Under the pieces are notes generated by a model that saw nothing but the letters and a program-made list of their open reading frames with translations, made no database searches and was not told the origin of the DNA. DNA of 42,056 nt from DATJGS01 sp035494735. Its GTDB lineage: Bacteria; Eisenbacteria; RBG-16-71-46. The stretch spans positions 1 to 42,056 of the forward strand of contig DATJGS010000018.1 of assembly GCA_035494735.1 (NCBI GenBank), in the 5' to 3' direction. Both the position numbers and the translations under genes were made by a program. Below are positions 25,774-32,356 of the stretch, piece by piece (within the stretch, counting starts at the first letter, position 1; every line of letters begins with the position of its first letter).

Positions 25774-27134
25774 CCTCGACATCGCGCGGGCGACTCGTCG
25801 TGCCCGCTTTGCTGCTCCTGCTGGCCGCCGCTTCGTGTGCTCCCATTCCGACGCCGGTCGCCACGACCACGCCGCCGGCGCCGGCGACCGGAGGCGCGGC
25901 CCCGCCTCCGACCACGCCGCCCGGCACGGCCCCGCGCTTCGACCTGCGCGCCGAGCCGACGATCGACGTGGGGCTGGCCTGGGACGTGGACTCGCTCGCG
26001 CTCGAGAGCGACGCCGGGCCCTACGAGATGGCCCGCTCGGGCGGCCGCCCCGTGGCGTCCGGACTGTCGGCCCGCCGTCTCGTGCTGCGCGTGCGCGCGG
26101 GCGGCGCGTACCTCGACGACGGGACGACGAGCGCGGCCAGCGAGCCTTCGCGCGCGCTGACGGCCGCCGACACGCTGTGGTCCGCCGACGCCGGGCGCGA
26201 GCCGCGCCTCCACTGGCGCGGGAAGGCCTGGCGCGGCCGCTTCAAGGCGTTCGTGAATCCGCGAGGCAAGCTGACGCTCGCGCTGCGCGTGCCGCTCGAG
26301 ACGTATCTCCTCGGCGTCGTGCCGGGCGAGATCGGGGCGCTCGACGACAAGCTGCTGGAGGCGGGTCGGGCGCAGGCCATCGCCGCCCGCAGCTACACGA
26401 TGTTCTACGTCGGGCGTCGCGCGGCCGAGGGCTTCGACCTCTTCGGCACCGTCGAAGATCAGGTCTACGGCTCGGTCGAGAGCGAACGGCCCGTCGCCAC
26501 CCGCTGCGTCGAGGACACGCGCGGCACGCTCGCGCTGTCAGGCGGCGCGCCGATTCGTGCGAACTACTGCTCGACGTGCGGCGGGATCAGCGCGGACGTG
26601 TGGGAAGCCTGGCCGGCGGTCGCGCTGCCCTACTTGCGGAGCCAGCGGGACGGAGAGGGCGCCGACTGGTGCGCGGCCTCCAACCAGTACCGGTGGCGCG
26701 AGCAGTGGAGCGCCGCCGAGCTGCTCGCGAACGTCGCGAAGTACGCGCCCGGCCAGGGCGTGACGCTGCCCGGCACGGGCCTCGGCGAGCTGGTGGACGT
26801 GCGCGTGGCCTCGCGCTCGCGCTCGGGGCGCGCGTGGTGGCTCGAGATCTCGACCACCACGGGCGACGTGCGCGTCCCGGCGTACGCGATCCGCCAGGTG
26901 CTGCGCCGAGGCGGCAATCCCGCGGCGATCCTCAGGTCGAACCTGTTCAAGATCGACGTGCGCCGCGACCCGGCGTCGCGCCGGGCGTTGAGCGTCGTCG
27001 CCAGCGGAGCCGGCTCCGGGCACGGCGTGGGCCTCTGCCAGACGGGCGCGCTCGGCATGGCGCGGGCCGGTCGCCGCTCGGCGGCGATCCTCGAGCACTA
27101 CTATCCTGGCGCGGAGATCAAGAAGTTGTATTGA
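25770..27134 (+). CDS. SpoIID/LytB-domain lipoprotein, predicted lytic transglycosylase
   Basis: The 454-residue protein has a lipoprotein signal (hydrophobic core VVPALLLLLAAA, lipidated Cys in AASCAP at about residue 23), a Pro/Thr linker, then a SpoIID domain. SpoIID enzymes cleave denuded peptidoglycan glycan strands and leave 1,6-anhydro-MurNAc ends. The catalytic glutamate is Glu187 in PLETYLLGVVPGEIGALDD. It is followed by AQAIAARSYTMFY, the CSTCGG motif and the C-terminal GHGVGLCQTGALGMA / HYYPGAEIKKL signature. In endospore formers SpoIID acts in engulfment; homologues are common in non-sporulating bacteria. Its fusion by ATGA overlap to anmK suggests it supplies anhydro-sugars to the importer. 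That role is inference. Confidence 0.9.
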   Translation: MTSTSRGRLVVPALLLLLAAASCAPIPTPVATTTPPAPATGGAAPPPTTPPGTAPRFDLRAEPTIDVGLAWDVDSLALESDAGPYEMARSGGRPVASGLSARRLVLRVRAGGAYLDDGTTSAASEPSRALTAADTLWSADAGREPRLHWRGKAWRGRFKAFVNPRGKLTLALRVPLETYLLGVVPGEIGALDDKLLEAGRAQAIAARSYTMFYVGRRAAEGFDLFGTVEDQVYGSVESERPVATRCVEDTRGTLALSGGAPIRANYCSTCGGISADVWEAWPAVALPYLRSQRDGEGADWCAASNQYRWREQWSAAELLANVAKYAPGQGVTLPGTGLGELVDVRVASRSRSGRAWWLEISTTTGDVRVPAYAIRQVLRRGGNPAAILRSNLFKIDVRRDPASRRALSVVASGAGSGHGVGLCQTGALGMARAGRRSAAILEHYYPGAEIKKLY

Positions 27135-27140
27135 GCGACT

Positions 27141-27164
27141 CGGCGGCGCCGGAGACGGCCGCCG
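27141..27164 (+). terminator. GC-rich hairpin after the spoIID-like gene
   Basis: CGGCGG (27141-27146) pairs with CCGCCG (27159-27164), with further GC pairing inside, 6 bases after the stop and just before the tRNA promoter. No T-run follows, so terminator function is tentative. Confidence 0.3.
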
Positions 27165-27168
27165 CGCA

Positions 27169-27197
27169 TTGACACCCCTCGGCGCGGTGGATATTCT
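27169..27197 (+). promoter_or_regulatory. tRNA-Asp promoter
   Basis: Perfect -35 TTGACA (27169-27174), a 17-base spacer and TATTCT (27192-27197) lie 44 bases before the mature tRNA. It is one of the best sigma70-type promoters in the window. Confidence 0.8.
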
Positions 27198-27241
27198 CCG
27201 CCGGCTTTTTGGCGTTCGGTCGATGCGGCCCTAAGCCATGC

Positions 27242-27318
27242 GGGGTTGTAGTTCAGTTGGTTAGAACGCCTGCCTGTCACGCAGGAGGTCGCGGGTTCGA
27301 GTCCCGTCAACCCCGCCA
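27242..27318 (+). tRNA. tRNA-Asp (anticodon GTC)
   Basis: A 77-base cloverleaf: acceptor GGGGTTG (27242-27248) pairs with CAACCCC (27308-27314). The D arm is GTTC/GAAC, the anticodon stem CCTGC/GCAGG with GTC at 27276-27278, and the T arm GCGGG with GGTTCGAGTC follows. Discriminator G27315 and an encoded CCA (27316-27318) complete it. It is a single-gene transcription unit with its own promoter and intrinsic terminator. Confidence 0.97.
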
Positions 27319-27337
27319 TTCCTTCAAGACGAACCCA

Positions 27338-27367
27338 TCCCGTGCCCGTTGCTGGGTGCGGGATTTT
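27338..27367 (+). terminator. Rho-independent terminator of tRNA-Asp
   Basis: A 10-bp stem with two G-T wobbles (27338-27347 with 27354-27363) and a 6-base loop is followed directly by TTTT (27364-27367), 20 bases after the tRNA. This is the clearest intrinsic terminator in the window. Confidence 0.8.
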
Positions 27368-27598
27368 CGTTGCCGGTGGGCGGAGGAGGGGCGTGCGTCG
27401 GCACTCGCGCCGCGCTCGACGGGCTCCAGCCGCTCGCTCCGCCGGCTCGCGCCGCCGCCGCATCCGCCGCCTCCCGTGCGCCGCGCGCCGTCGCTCCCGC
27501 AGCGCGGCGCGCGATCGCCTCGCCGGCACGTCGCCGCCACGAAGTGCGCGCCCCACGATTTACCGCTGGATCTCGCCGCCTCGCGGGCCGATTTCTTA
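27368..27598. other. Non-coding gap after tRNA-Asp
   Basis: Together with flanking leader sequence, about 380 bases separate the tRNA terminator from the next gene. This part is GC-rich with Ala/Arg-rich open frames on both strands that have no ribosome-binding site and look like chance. I see no RNA motif or repeat in it. Confidence 0.5.
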
Positions 27599-27626
27599 TT
27601 GACGGGGGGGAGGCGCTCCGTATACT
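27599..27626 (+). promoter_or_regulatory. Promoter of the acidic-protein/speD operon
   Basis: TTGACG (27599-27604), a 16-base spacer and TATACT (27621-27626) precede a leader of about 115 bases. An imperfect inverted repeat (27630-27651, GATGC...GCATC) sits across the expected transcription start and could be an operator or 5' hairpin. Confidence 0.7.
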
Positions 27627-27747
27627 GCCGATGCTTTTTCAGAAAGGCATCGCAACGCGAGCCGGCGCGACGCATCTCAACGCGCGACGTGCTCGAAGCT
27701 TTCACCCGTTGGCGCACGGCGCGCGAGGACCAGAGCCCGAGGTTGCC

Positions 27748-27987
27748 ATGATCAAGAAGAAGGGTCTCCCCGGCGACGATGAGTTCGACGTGATCCCGGA
27801 CGACGAAGCTGAAGACTACGACGAGGAAGATGGAGACGACGATCTCCTCGACGATGAAGAGGAACTGGACGACGAATTCGACGACGATGACGACGAATTC
27901 GACGACGATCTCGAAGACGACGCGTACAGTGAAGACGACGACGAAGACTTCGGCGAGTTCGAAGAGACCGACGAAGGGGAAAGCTAG
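27748..27987 (+). CDS. Highly acidic 79-residue protein
   Basis: The small protein starts IKKKGLPGDDEFDVIPDD and is then almost entirely Asp and Glu, interspersed with single Phe, Leu and Tyr. It must be very acidic and probably disordered. The ATG at 27748 has a modest GAGG site 8 bases upstream and lies downstream of a strong promoter. An in-frame extension upstream to 27349 would cross the promoter and is rejected. It lies 71 bases before speD and may be co-transcribed. Possible roles include binding polyamines, cations or basic proteins, by charge alone. I recognise no family. The pattern of acidic codons with a clear start makes a real gene likely. Confidence 0.65.
   Translation: MIKKKGLPGDDEFDVIPDDEAEDYDEEDGDDDLLDDEEELDDEFDDDDDEFDDDLEDDAYSEDDDEDFGEFEETDEGES
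27868..27909 (+). repeat. Perfect 21-base tandem duplication
   Basis: Two identical 21-base copies (27868-27888 and 27889-27909), each containing GAATTC, encode the heptapeptide DDEFDDD twice within the acidic protein. This suggests growth by slippage. Confidence 0.9.
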
Positions 27988-28058
27988 GGACCCGATGCGA
28001 ATCGGAACCAAAGGAAACCCGCGCGCTGAGCGCTGGCTCCGTGGAGGTGGCTGACGAA

Positions 28059-28502
28059 ATGACCGGTTTCGGCCCTCACCTGATGATGGACGGATACGGG
28101 TGCGACAAGAAGAAACTCCAGGACCTGAACCTGATCTACCGGCTCCTGGACGAGCTGCCGACCCGAATCGGCATGACGAAGATCATGCCACCGTACGTGT
28201 TCAAGTACAGCGGGCTGAGACCGGAGGACTGGGGCCTTTCGGGCTTCGTCCTGATCGCCGAAAGCCACATCAGCATCCACACGTTCCCCGAGAAGAACTT
28301 CGTCAGCGTGGACATCTTCTCGTGCAAGGAGTTCGACGCCGAGTTCGCGGCCGGCTTCCTGAAGACGGCGTTCGGCATGACCAAGGTCGAGAGCACCGTG
28401 CTCGATCGTGGCACCGAGTTCCCGAAGGAGCTGAACGGCGCCGCCCGTCTGGTGCGCGCCGAGAGACGTCGCATCGCGCGCCCCGCCGCGCGCCCCGCCT
28501 AA
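28059..28502 (+). CDS. speD: S-adenosylmethionine decarboxylase proenzyme (class 1B type)
   Basis: SpeD decarboxylates S-adenosylmethionine to the aminopropyl donor for spermidine synthesis, using a pyruvoyl group made by self-cleavage. The 147-residue protein carries the cleavage and active-site segment AESHISIHTFPEKNF, with cleavage expected between Glu68 and Ser69. The downstream active-site cysteine is in VDIFSC. The N-terminus GFGPHLMMDGYGC and TKIMPPYVFKY fit a bacterial subgroup of about 140-150 residues. The ATG at 28059 is chosen because GGAGG (28043-28047) lies 11 bases upstream; a GTG at 28041 overlaps that site and would add six residues. It is followed by a hairpin and then speB. 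Confidence 0.92.
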   Translation: MTGFGPHLMMDGYGCDKKKLQDLNLIYRLLDELPTRIGMTKIMPPYVFKYSGLRPEDWGLSGFVLIAESHISIHTFPEKNFVSVDIFSCKEFDAEFAAGFLKTAFGMTKVESTVLDRGTEFPKELNGAARLVRAERRRIARPAARPA

Positions 28503-28525
28503 GCGGGATCGGTGCGATCCCAAGA

Positions 28526-28556
28526 GGGCCCCGTCCGGCTCGCCGGCGCGGGGCCC
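28526..28556 (+). terminator. Strong hairpin between speD and speB
   Basis: An 8-bp perfect stem GGGCCCCG/CGGGGCCC (28526-28533 with 28549-28556) encloses an inner CCGG/CCGG stem. There is no T-tract. It could terminate weakly, protect the speD mRNA end or attenuate speB, which starts 30 bases later with its own Shine-Dalgarno. Confidence 0.45.
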
Positions 28557-28585
28557 GAAGCATGTCACGCCGGTAAGGGGGAGCG

Positions 28586-29479
28586 ATGAAAGAGCCCGAC
28601 TGGCCGACCGGCCTTCCACAGAACTTCGGCGGACTCGAGGCGCCGTACTCCACGCTGGAGCCGGCGCGCGCCGTCGTGCTGCCCGTGCCCTACGACTTCA
28701 GCACGACGTACCAGGGCGGCACGCGCTGGGGCCCGCGCGCCCTCCTCGCCGCGTCGCAGAACATGGAGCTGTGGGACGAGGAGCTCGGCCCGACGTACCG
28801 CCAGGGCATCCACACGCTGGCCGAGCTCGAGCCGACCGCGCTCGGCCCCGAGAAGATGGCCGAACGCGTCGAGCAGGCGACGGCGTGGATCCTGGAAGGC
28901 GGGCGCCTGCCCGTCGTCCTCGGGGGCGAGCACAGCATTACGGCCGGTGCGGTCCGCGCCGTCGCGGCGCGCGTGCCCAAGCTCTCCGTACTCCAGCTCG
29001 ACGCGCACGGCGACATGCGCGACCGCTACCTCGACTCGCCGTTCAGCCACGCGTGCGTCATGCGCCGCGTCCGCGAACGCGTGCCCGCCGCCTCCGTCGG
29101 TATCCGCTCCATCAGCGAGGAGGAGGCCGAGTACCTGAGGCTGCACCCGGTGCCGATGTGGAGCGTGCGCCAGTTCCGCGCCCTCGAGGGCAACTGGGCG
29201 CCGATCCTGGACGCGCTGACCGACGACGTGTTCGTGACGTTCGATCTCGACGCGCTCGACCCCGGCATCCTCCCGGGGACGGGAACGCCGGAGCCGGGCG
29301 GACTGGACTGGTACGAGGCCGTGGACCTGCTCGCGGCGGTCGCGGCCCGCAAGCGCATCGCCGGGTTCGACGTCGTCGAGCTGGCGCCCATGCCCGGCTC
29401 GGTGGTCAGCGACTTCCTGGCCGCGCGGCTCACGTACCGGATGATCGGCCTCGCGCTCGCGAGCCGCGGCCGGTCCTGA
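28586..29479 (+). CDS. speB: Agmatinase-family ureohydrolase
   Basis: The 297-residue enzyme is a binuclear-manganese ureohydrolase. Metal-ligand motifs are complete: VVLGGEHSI (about 112-120), LQLDAHGDMRD (about 136-146), SHACVMRR and FDLDALDPG (about 218-226), and GFDVVELAP near the C-terminus. Agmatinases hydrolyse agmatine to putrescine and urea; some relatives act on N1-aminopropylagmatine to give spermidine. With speD next door and no speE (aminopropyltransferase) in sight, either pathway is possible. The ATG at 28586 follows a good AGGGGGAG ribosome-binding site. Family certain, exact substrate inferred. Confidence 0.88.
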   Translation: MKEPDWPTGLPQNFGGLEAPYSTLEPARAVVLPVPYDFSTTYQGGTRWGPRALLAASQNMELWDEELGPTYRQGIHTLAELEPTALGPEKMAERVEQATAWILEGGRLPVVLGGEHSITAGAVRAVAARVPKLSVLQLDAHGDMRDRYLDSPFSHACVMRRVRERVPAASVGIRSISEEEAEYLRLHPVPMWSVRQFRALEGNWAPILDALTDDVFVTFDLDALDPGILPGTGTPEPGGLDWYEAVDLLAAVAARKRIAGFDVVELAPMPGSVVSDFLAARLTYRMIGLALASRGRS

Positions 29480-29491
29480 GGGCGTGAAGGC

Positions 29492-30676
29492 GTGAGTGAC
29501 GACGCGCCGCGCCTGACCCTGCGCAAGAACCAGGACCGCCGCGTGCGCGGCGGCCACCCGTGGATCTTCAGCAACGAGATCGCGGACCTGGAGGACGGCG
29601 CGGAGGACGGCGGGCTGGTCGACGTCACCGACGTGCGCGGCGCGTATCTGGGCCGCGCGTACCTGAACCGCCACAGCCTGATCGCGGCGCGCGTCCTGAC
29701 GCGCCGTCGCGAGACGATCGACGCGGCGTTCTTCGTGCGGCGCTTCGAGCGCGCGAAGCGGCTGCGCGAAGGGCTCCTGCCCGGCGCACGCGCGCTGCGC
29801 CTCGTGTTCGGCGAGTCCGACCAGGTGCCGGGGCTCGTGGTCGACGCGTACGGCGACGTGCTCGTCGCCCAGATCCTGACGCTCGGCATCGAGCGCCGCG
29901 AGGAGATGGTGCGGGAGGCGCTCGAGCGCGTGTTCGCGCCCAGGGGCTGCGTGCGCGCCGCCGACACGCCGCTCCGCGCGCTCGAGGGCCTGCCGCTGGA
30001 GCGCGGCGTGTGGTGGGGCGACGTGCCCGACCACGCGGGGGTCGAGATCGAGGGCTTCCGCGTCGAGGTCGACCTCGTGAGCGGGCAGAAGACCGGCCTG
30101 TTCCTCGACCAGCGCGTGAACCGCCGCCAGGCCGAAACCCGCGCGGCCGGGCGCCGCGTGCTGGACGCGTTCTGCTACCAGGGTGAGTGGTCGCTGCACG
30201 CGGCCCGCGGCGGTGCGCGCGAGGTCGTCGCGCTCGACCGCTCGGGCCCGGCGCTGGAGGCGCTTCGCCGCAACGCCGAGCGGAACGGCGTCGCCGATCG
30301 CATTCGCACGGTCGCCGGCGACGCGTTCGAGGTGCTGCGCGAGTGGGAGCGGGCGGGCGAGCGCTTCGGGCTCGTCGTGCTGGATCCGCCCGCCCTCGTC
30401 AAGTCGCGGCGCCACCTGGCGGCGGGCGCGCGCGCCTACCGGGAGCTGAATCGCGCCGCCATGCGGCTGCTCGACGAAGAAGGGACGCTGATCACGTGCT
30501 CGTGCAGCCACCACCTCGACGACCCGTTGTTCCAGCAGGTGCTGATCGAGGCGGCGCGCGCCGCGCACCGGCCGTTCCGCATCGCCGAGTGGTCCGGCGC
30601 CGCGCCGGACCATCCGCGGCTGCTGGCCGTGCCCGAGACGCACTACCTGAAATGCGCGGTGCTGCAAGCCATTTAG
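29492..30676 (+). CDS. rlmI: 23S rRNA m5C methyltransferase, RlmI family
   Basis: The 394-residue SAM-dependent methyltransferase belongs to the RlmI/RlmO class that makes 5-methylcytosine in 23S rRNA (C1962 in E. coli). An N-terminal PUA-like domain (residues ~5-75, LRKNQDRRVRGGHPWIFSNE) leads to a central EEHEE-type domain (VFGESDQVPGLVVDAYGD). The Rossmann methyltransferase follows: VLDAFCYQGEWSLHAARGGA as the SAM motif, VVLDPPALVKSR as motif IV, and CSCSHHL containing the catalytic cysteine. The start is GTG at 29492 with GAAGG just upstream. It is 12 bases after speB and probably in the same transcript. Confidence 0.9.
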   Translation: MSDDAPRLTLRKNQDRRVRGGHPWIFSNEIADLEDGAEDGGLVDVTDVRGAYLGRAYLNRHSLIAARVLTRRRETIDAAFFVRRFERAKRLREGLLPGARALRLVFGESDQVPGLVVDAYGDVLVAQILTLGIERREEMVREALERVFAPRGCVRAADTPLRALEGLPLERGVWWGDVPDHAGVEIEGFRVEVDLVSGQKTGLFLDQRVNRRQAETRAAGRRVLDAFCYQGEWSLHAARGGAREVVALDRSGPALEALRRNAERNGVADRIRTVAGDAFEVLREWERAGERFGLVVLDPPALVKSRRHLAAGARAYRELNRAAMRLLDEEGTLITCSCSHHLDDPLFQQVLIEAARAAHRPFRIAEWSGAAPDHPRLLAVPETHYLKCAVLQAI

Positions 30677-30756
30677 GGCGCGACGGACGGCCGTGCCGGC
30701 GCATCCTAGAATTCCGCGATCGTAACTCCCCGTAGGCCCTTCGGTCAGGAGGCAAC

Positions 30757-31152
30757 ATGCGCAGCATTCGATTCGCCGCCGCGCTCGCGCTGATCGGTAT
30801 CGCGTCGTGCACGCCCGGACTCAAGAAGCCCGTGGTCAGCGTGGACGCGAAGCCGGACGCGAACGGCGTGCAACGCGTCGAAGTGGCGATGCACACGTAC
30901 TGGTTCGAGCCGAACCGGATCGTGGTCCACGCCGGACATCCCGTGGAACTGGAGTTCAAGAACCACTCGTGGTTCGCGCCGCACAACTGCACGGTGATCG
31001 ATCCGGACGTCGCGTTCTCGCGCAGCCTGGGCCCGCAGGGGCATCACGTCGAGCGTCTGAATCCGACGAAGCCGGGGGAGTACGAATTCTTCTGCCACGT
31101 CGATTCGCACGCGAAGAAGGGGATGAAGGGCACGCTCGTCGTGCTGCCCTAG
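30757..31152 (+). CDS. Cupredoxin-domain lipoprotein
   Basis: The 131-residue protein has a lipoprotein signal (hydrophobic FAAALALIGIASC, lipidated Cys18) and a single cupredoxin domain. Predicted type 1 copper ligands are present: the His in SWFAPHNCTV, then Cys, His and Met in FFCHVDSHAKKGMKGTLVV. It resembles plastocyanin or halocyanin-like electron carriers anchored to a membrane facing the periplasm. The ATG at 30757 follows a strong AGGAGG site 5 bases upstream. A TAGAAT -10-like element (30707-30712) in a context similar to the tyrS promoter (CCGGCGCATCCTAGAATTCC) may start its transcript, though no good -35 is seen. The partner redox protein is unknown. Confidence 0.82.
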   Translation: MRSIRFAAALALIGIASCTPGLKKPVVSVDAKPDANGVQRVEVAMHTYWFEPNRIVVHAGHPVELEFKNHSWFAPHNCTVIDPDVAFSRSLGPQGHHVERLNPTKPGEYEFFCHVDSHAKKGMKGTLVVLP

Positions 31153-31189
31153 GCGGACCCGGACGCCGGCGCCGAGAGGTGCGCCCCCG

Positions 31190-31480
31190 TTACTCCGCGG
31201 GCGGCGCGGCGCTCTTCTTGATCTCGTCCACGTAGTTCATCCGCAGCTCGCTGAGGACCTGGCGCAGCACGCGCGCCTCGTCGGGCTCCAGACGGCCTTC
31301 GGTGCGCGATTCCAGCGCGGCCAACGTGTCGATCGCGTCGCGCGCGGCGTCCAGGTTGCGGTCGATCTTGCGCGTGATCGGGTTCATCAGCTTGCCGAGC
31401 GACATCATCGCGCTCTGCTGCAGCCCGAGCACGAGCTGGAGGAACAGCGCGGCCTGGCGGGACGGCGTCGCGTCGGTCAC
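31190..31480 (-). CDS. DUF1844 family protein
   Basis: The 96-residue protein matches the DUF1844 pattern: a helix with SAMMSLGKLMNP, then AARDAIDTLAALESRTEGRLEPDEARVL and a closing LSELRMNYVDEIKK. The family is widespread in bacteria, small and helical, of unknown function. The start is a GTG at 31480 overlapping the mazG stop (GTGA). It converges on the cupredoxin gene with 37 bases between stops, a gap that shows only a small GC-rich palindrome. Confidence 0.8.
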   Translation of the reverse strand: MTDATPSRQAALFLQLVLGLQQSAMMSLGKLMNPITRKIDRNLDAARDAIDTLAALESRTEGRLEPDEARVLRQVLSELRMNYVDEIKKSAAPPAE

Positions 31481-32310
31481 GCCGACTCCGGCTTCCTGGC
31501 GGCGGGCAACGCGGAGGCCAGCGACTTGGCCTCCTCCCACAGCGCGTCCATCTCCTCGAGCGTGGCGTCCGCGGGCGTCGAGCCCTTCTCGGCCAGCCGG
31601 CGCTCGATGTGATGGAACCGGTCGCGGAAGCGGTGCGTCGCCGCGAGCAACTCGCGCTCCGGATCGACGCCGAGGTGGCGCGACACGTTGACGGTCGCGA
31701 ACAGCAGATCGCCGATCTCGCGGGCCAGCGCCGGAGTCGTGTCGTCGTCGAGCGCCGCTTCGACCTCGCCGACCTCTTCGCGCACCTTGGCGAGCGGTCC
31801 GGACACGTCGGGCCAGTCGAACCCCACGGCTCCGGCCTTCTCCTGGATGCGGAACGCCGCGATCAGGGCCGGCAGCCCCTTCGGCTGCTCGCCGAGCAGC
31901 GAAGCGTTGCTCGCGCCGCCCTTCGCGATCTTCTCGGCCTTCTTGATCTCTTGCCACTGGCGATAGGCCGCGGCGCCGCCCTCGACGACGCGGTCGCCGT
32001 ACACGTGGGGATGCCGGCGGATGAGCTTCTGCGCGGCGCGCTCCAGGGCCTCGGCCGGTTCGATGCCGTGCTCGTCACGCAGGAGATCGAGGCAGAAGAT
32101 CACGAGGAATCCGAGATCGCCGAGTTCCTCGGCGATGTGCTCCGCGTCGCGGGACGCGATCGCCTCGCCGGATTCGACGGCCTCTTCCGTGAGGTACGGC
32201 GTCATCGTGGCCAGGGTCTGCTCGCGGTCCCACGGGCAGCCGTCGGGCCCGCGCAGGCGCCGGCACACGGCGACGAGTTGGGCGTACGCTTCGCGCTCGC
32301 GATCGGTCAT
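31477..32310 (-). CDS. mazG: Nucleoside triphosphate pyrophosphohydrolase MazG
   Basis: MazG hydrolyses nucleoside triphosphates to monophosphates and pyrophosphate, cleaning up aberrant dNTPs. The 277-residue protein has two tandem MazG domains. The first has CPWDREQTLATMTPYLTEEA, then EELGDLGFLVIF (about 60-72). The second has FDWPDVSGPLAKVREEVGE and EIGDLLFATVNVSRHLGVDP, with EExxE and ExxD metal-binding patterns. Length fits the E. coli type (263). The ATG at 32310 is preferred to a TTG four codons upstream that lies inside the -10 box. The message should be leaderless. Confidence 0.94.
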   Translation of the reverse strand: MTDREREAYAQLVAVCRRLRGPDGCPWDREQTLATMTPYLTEEAVESGEAIASRDAEHIAEELGDLGFLVIFCLDLLRDEHGIEPAEALERAAQKLIRRHPHVYGDRVVEGGAAAYRQWQEIKKAEKIAKGGASNASLLGEQPKGLPALIAAFRIQEKAGAVGFDWPDVSGPLAKVREEVGEVEAALDDDTTPALAREIGDLLFATVNVSRHLGVDPERELLAATHRFRDRFHHIERRLAEKGSTPADATLEEMDALWEEAKSLASALPAARKPESA

Positions 32311-32318
32311 GGCCGGCG

Positions 32319-32348
32319 ACAATAGCGGAACGCGCGAACGGCGCGCAA
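32319..32348 (-). promoter_or_regulatory. mazG promoter predicting a leaderless mRNA
   Basis: On the minus strand TTGCGC (32348-32343), an 18-base spacer and TATTGT (32324-32319) stand 8 bases before the mazG ATG. There is no Shine-Dalgarno. Confidence 0.5.
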
Positions 32349-32356
32349 AAGCGCGT

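Noticed and set aside
27101..27556. Minus-strand frame over tRNA-Asp encoding GLTGLEPATSCVTGRRSNQLNY
   Set aside because: This is a well-known false protein produced by translating the antisense of a tRNA gene.
27349..27747. In-frame N-terminal extension of the acidic protein
   Set aside because: It would run through the tRNA terminator and a strong promoter (27599-27626), and its composition changes abruptly at the ATG at 27748.
27209..27751. Plus-strand frame through tRNA-Asp encoding VVQLVRTPACHAGGRGFESRQPR
   Set aside because: Also a translated tRNA sequence, with no ribosome-binding site; a common annotation artefact.
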